24,551 nt of DNA from Actinomycetota bacterium (GTDB lineage: Bacteria > Actinomycetota > Humimicrobiia > Humimicrobiales > Humimicrobiaceae): NCBI GenBank assembly GCA_028697935.1, contig JAQVEM010000007.1:1710-26260 (forward strand), in the 5' to 3' direction. The translations under genes were made by a program, and so were the position numbers. The notes beneath the pieces are model-generated. The model was given only the letters and a program-made list of their open reading frames with translations. It had not been told where the DNA came from and ran no database searches. This document shows, in pieces, positions 23,481-24,551 of the stretch (positions within the stretch are counted from its first letter, which is position 1; every line of letters begins with the position of its first letter).

Positions 23481-24551
23481 TTACAATATTACCCTGACTC
23501 GTGAGCTTCCCCGGGGGGTTTTCTTAGAGACCAGCATCTCAAAAGCTGCGACTGTGTCCTTTATGCTATTATTCCATGAAAATACTTCTTCTACTCTCTT
23601 TTTATTTAACTCTCCAAGTTTTTTTGCCTCACCAGGATTATCGATTGCCCATATTATTTTAGCAGCAAGGTTTTCTACACTGTTATTCGGGGCGTAAATG
23701 CCTCCATCTCCAAGAAACCTTCTGTTATTTTTCCCTTCAAAACAAACTACCGGCAGGCCGGCTCCCATATAATTTATAACCTTGCCGCTTGCCTCTCCGG
23801 CCTTATCAACTTTTGGTTCAACTGCTATATCACTGATAAGCAGATAGTCAGGAAGCTTGAAATAATCTACCATGCCTGTAAAGTGGACATTTTTTTCTAC
23901 ACCCAGTTCCTTTACTTTTGCGGCCACCTCTTCAACAGGATACCCGACTATTAGAAAATGGGTATTTTCCCTTTCTTTCAGTACCAGTGGTATAGCCGAT
24001 ACGAGATTCCATATTCCTTTGGCAGCAAGGAGCGCTCCTGTAAAAATTACGAGAGGAGCATCCTCCGGTATCCCCAGCTCTTCTCTTAGATTTTTTTTGG
24101 GTGGCTGATTGAAAAAATCAGTGTGAACCCCGTCTATTACAACCCTCACTTTATCAGGGCTTACATTAAATTTGTTTTTTATAATGTCCCCATTTGATAC
24201 CGAGCTGCATATAAAGAAATCGGGCATCTTACAGATAAATTTTTCCAGCGTGTGGAAAAACCACCTTATTACCTTTCCGCCTTTTATCCAGTTAAATGTG
24301 TCTAGCTCCGCGGTAAGGCTTCCCTGGACATCAAAGACAAGAGGAACTCTTCCTGCTGTTATAAGATATTTTATTAGACCCCCGATAAATGCTCCTTCAT
24401 GAAGATGGCCGTATATGATGTCAGGTTTTTCTTTTATATATACAGATGCCGCCTTAAAGAACAGGATTATATCAATATAAAACTTATGTATCGATGGCCC
24501 TGCTTCCAGTTTCTTATACCAGGGGATATTTATTATTCTTCTTATATCAAG
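23481..24551 (-). CDS. Glycosyltransferase family 4, N-terminus cut by window end
   Basis: The frame is open from base 24551 to the stop at 23481 (356 codons), so the start is outside the window. An ATG at 24227 would begin in mid-domain; the upstream codons encode normal GT4 sequence (PDIIYGHLHEGAFIGG and VPLVFDVQGSLTAEL), so they belong to the gene. The donor domain has VIFTGALLAAKGIWNL, FLIVGYPVEEV, VHFTGMVDYFKLPDYL and the GEASGKVINYMGAGLPVVCF helix. The end is a short basic tail (TPRGSSRVRVIL). It precedes the rmlC-like gene by 72 bases. Acceptor and donor are unknown; in this place it may be an early extender of the repeat unit. Confidence 0.88.
   Translation of the reverse strand, partial: LDIRRIINIPWYKKLEAGPSIHKFYIDIILFFKAASVYIKEKPDIIYGHLHEGAFIGGLIKYLITAGRVPLVFDVQGSLTAELDTFNWIKGGKVIRWFFHTLEKFICKMPDFFICSSVSNGDIIKNKFNVSPDKVRVVIDGVHTDFFNQPPKKNLREELGIPEDAPLVIFTGALLAAKGIWNLVSAIPLVLKERENTHFLIVGYPVEEVAAKVKELGVEKNVHFTGMVDYFKLPDYLLISDIAVEPKVDKAGEASGKVINYMGAGLPVVCFEGKNNRRFLGDGGIYAPNNSVENLAAKIIWAIDNPGEAKKLGELNKKRVEEVFSWNNSIKDTVAAFEMLVSKKTPRGSSRVRVIL

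Noticed and set aside
24172..24402. Plus-strand frame near the window end
   Set aside because: Lies opposite the upstream coding part of the GT4 gene, which reads through to the window edge on the minus strand.

Overview
The window is a block of an AT-rich bacterial genome in which every gene I can support lies on the minus strand, so transcription runs from high to low coordinates. It is most of a Wzx/Wzy-type surface polysaccharide (capsule or exopolysaccharide) locus. The gene set points to a low-GC, Gram-positive-like (Bacillota or related) bacterium, probably not a well-characterised one: a CpsB-type PHP phosphatase, an LCP-like protein, a bacterial tyrosine kinase, a GerMN lipoprotein, a secreted amidase with PKD domains, several TTG and GTG starts, and good AGGAGG-type ribosome sites. 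No genus can be named from sequence alone.

Layout in transcription order. (1) 24551-21698: a glycosyltransferase cut by the window edge, an RmlC-like epimerase and RmlB, the early nucleotide-sugar steps. (2) 21672-15532: an envelope module made of a membrane-anchored Ig/PKD-like protein with a repeated basic tail, a GerMN lipoprotein behind a good sigma70-type promoter, and a 1257-residue secreted wall hydrolase (amidase, PKD domains, two glucosaminidase domains) that carries a near-perfect 556-bp internal duplication. (3) 15206-11412: a regulatory and export-control module equivalent to streptococcal cpsABCD: PHP phosphatase, LCP-like protein, and a one-piece Wzz/tyrosine kinase. (4) 11140-1: the assembly module: Wzx flippase, methyltransferase, P-loop kinase, methyltransferase, Wzy polymerase, two glycosyltransferases, methyltransferase, RmlD, a GT4 glycosyltransferase, and the N-terminal part of the priming polyprenyl-phosphate sugar transferase, cut by the window start.

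Inferred working model: the priming transferase loads a sugar phosphate on undecaprenyl phosphate, the glycosyltransferases extend it (dTDP-rhamnose is a likely donor because RmlB, an RmlC-like protein and RmlD are present), three methyltransferases and a P-loop kinase decorate it, Wzx flips it, Wzy polymerises it, and the Wzz/kinase with the PHP phosphatase sets chain length. The wall hydrolase, GerMN and anchored proteins may open or organise the wall for the polymer.

The most notable features are the 720-bp-spaced recent duplication inside the hydrolase gene, repeats at the 5' ends of two genes (three MKHAR decapeptides; four 15-bp purine-rich units before the LCP-like gene), an LCP domain lacking the usual arginines, and a tyrosine kinase with Asn in place of the first Asp of its Walker A' motif. 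I found no tRNA, rRNA, CRISPR array, insertion sequence or riboswitch.
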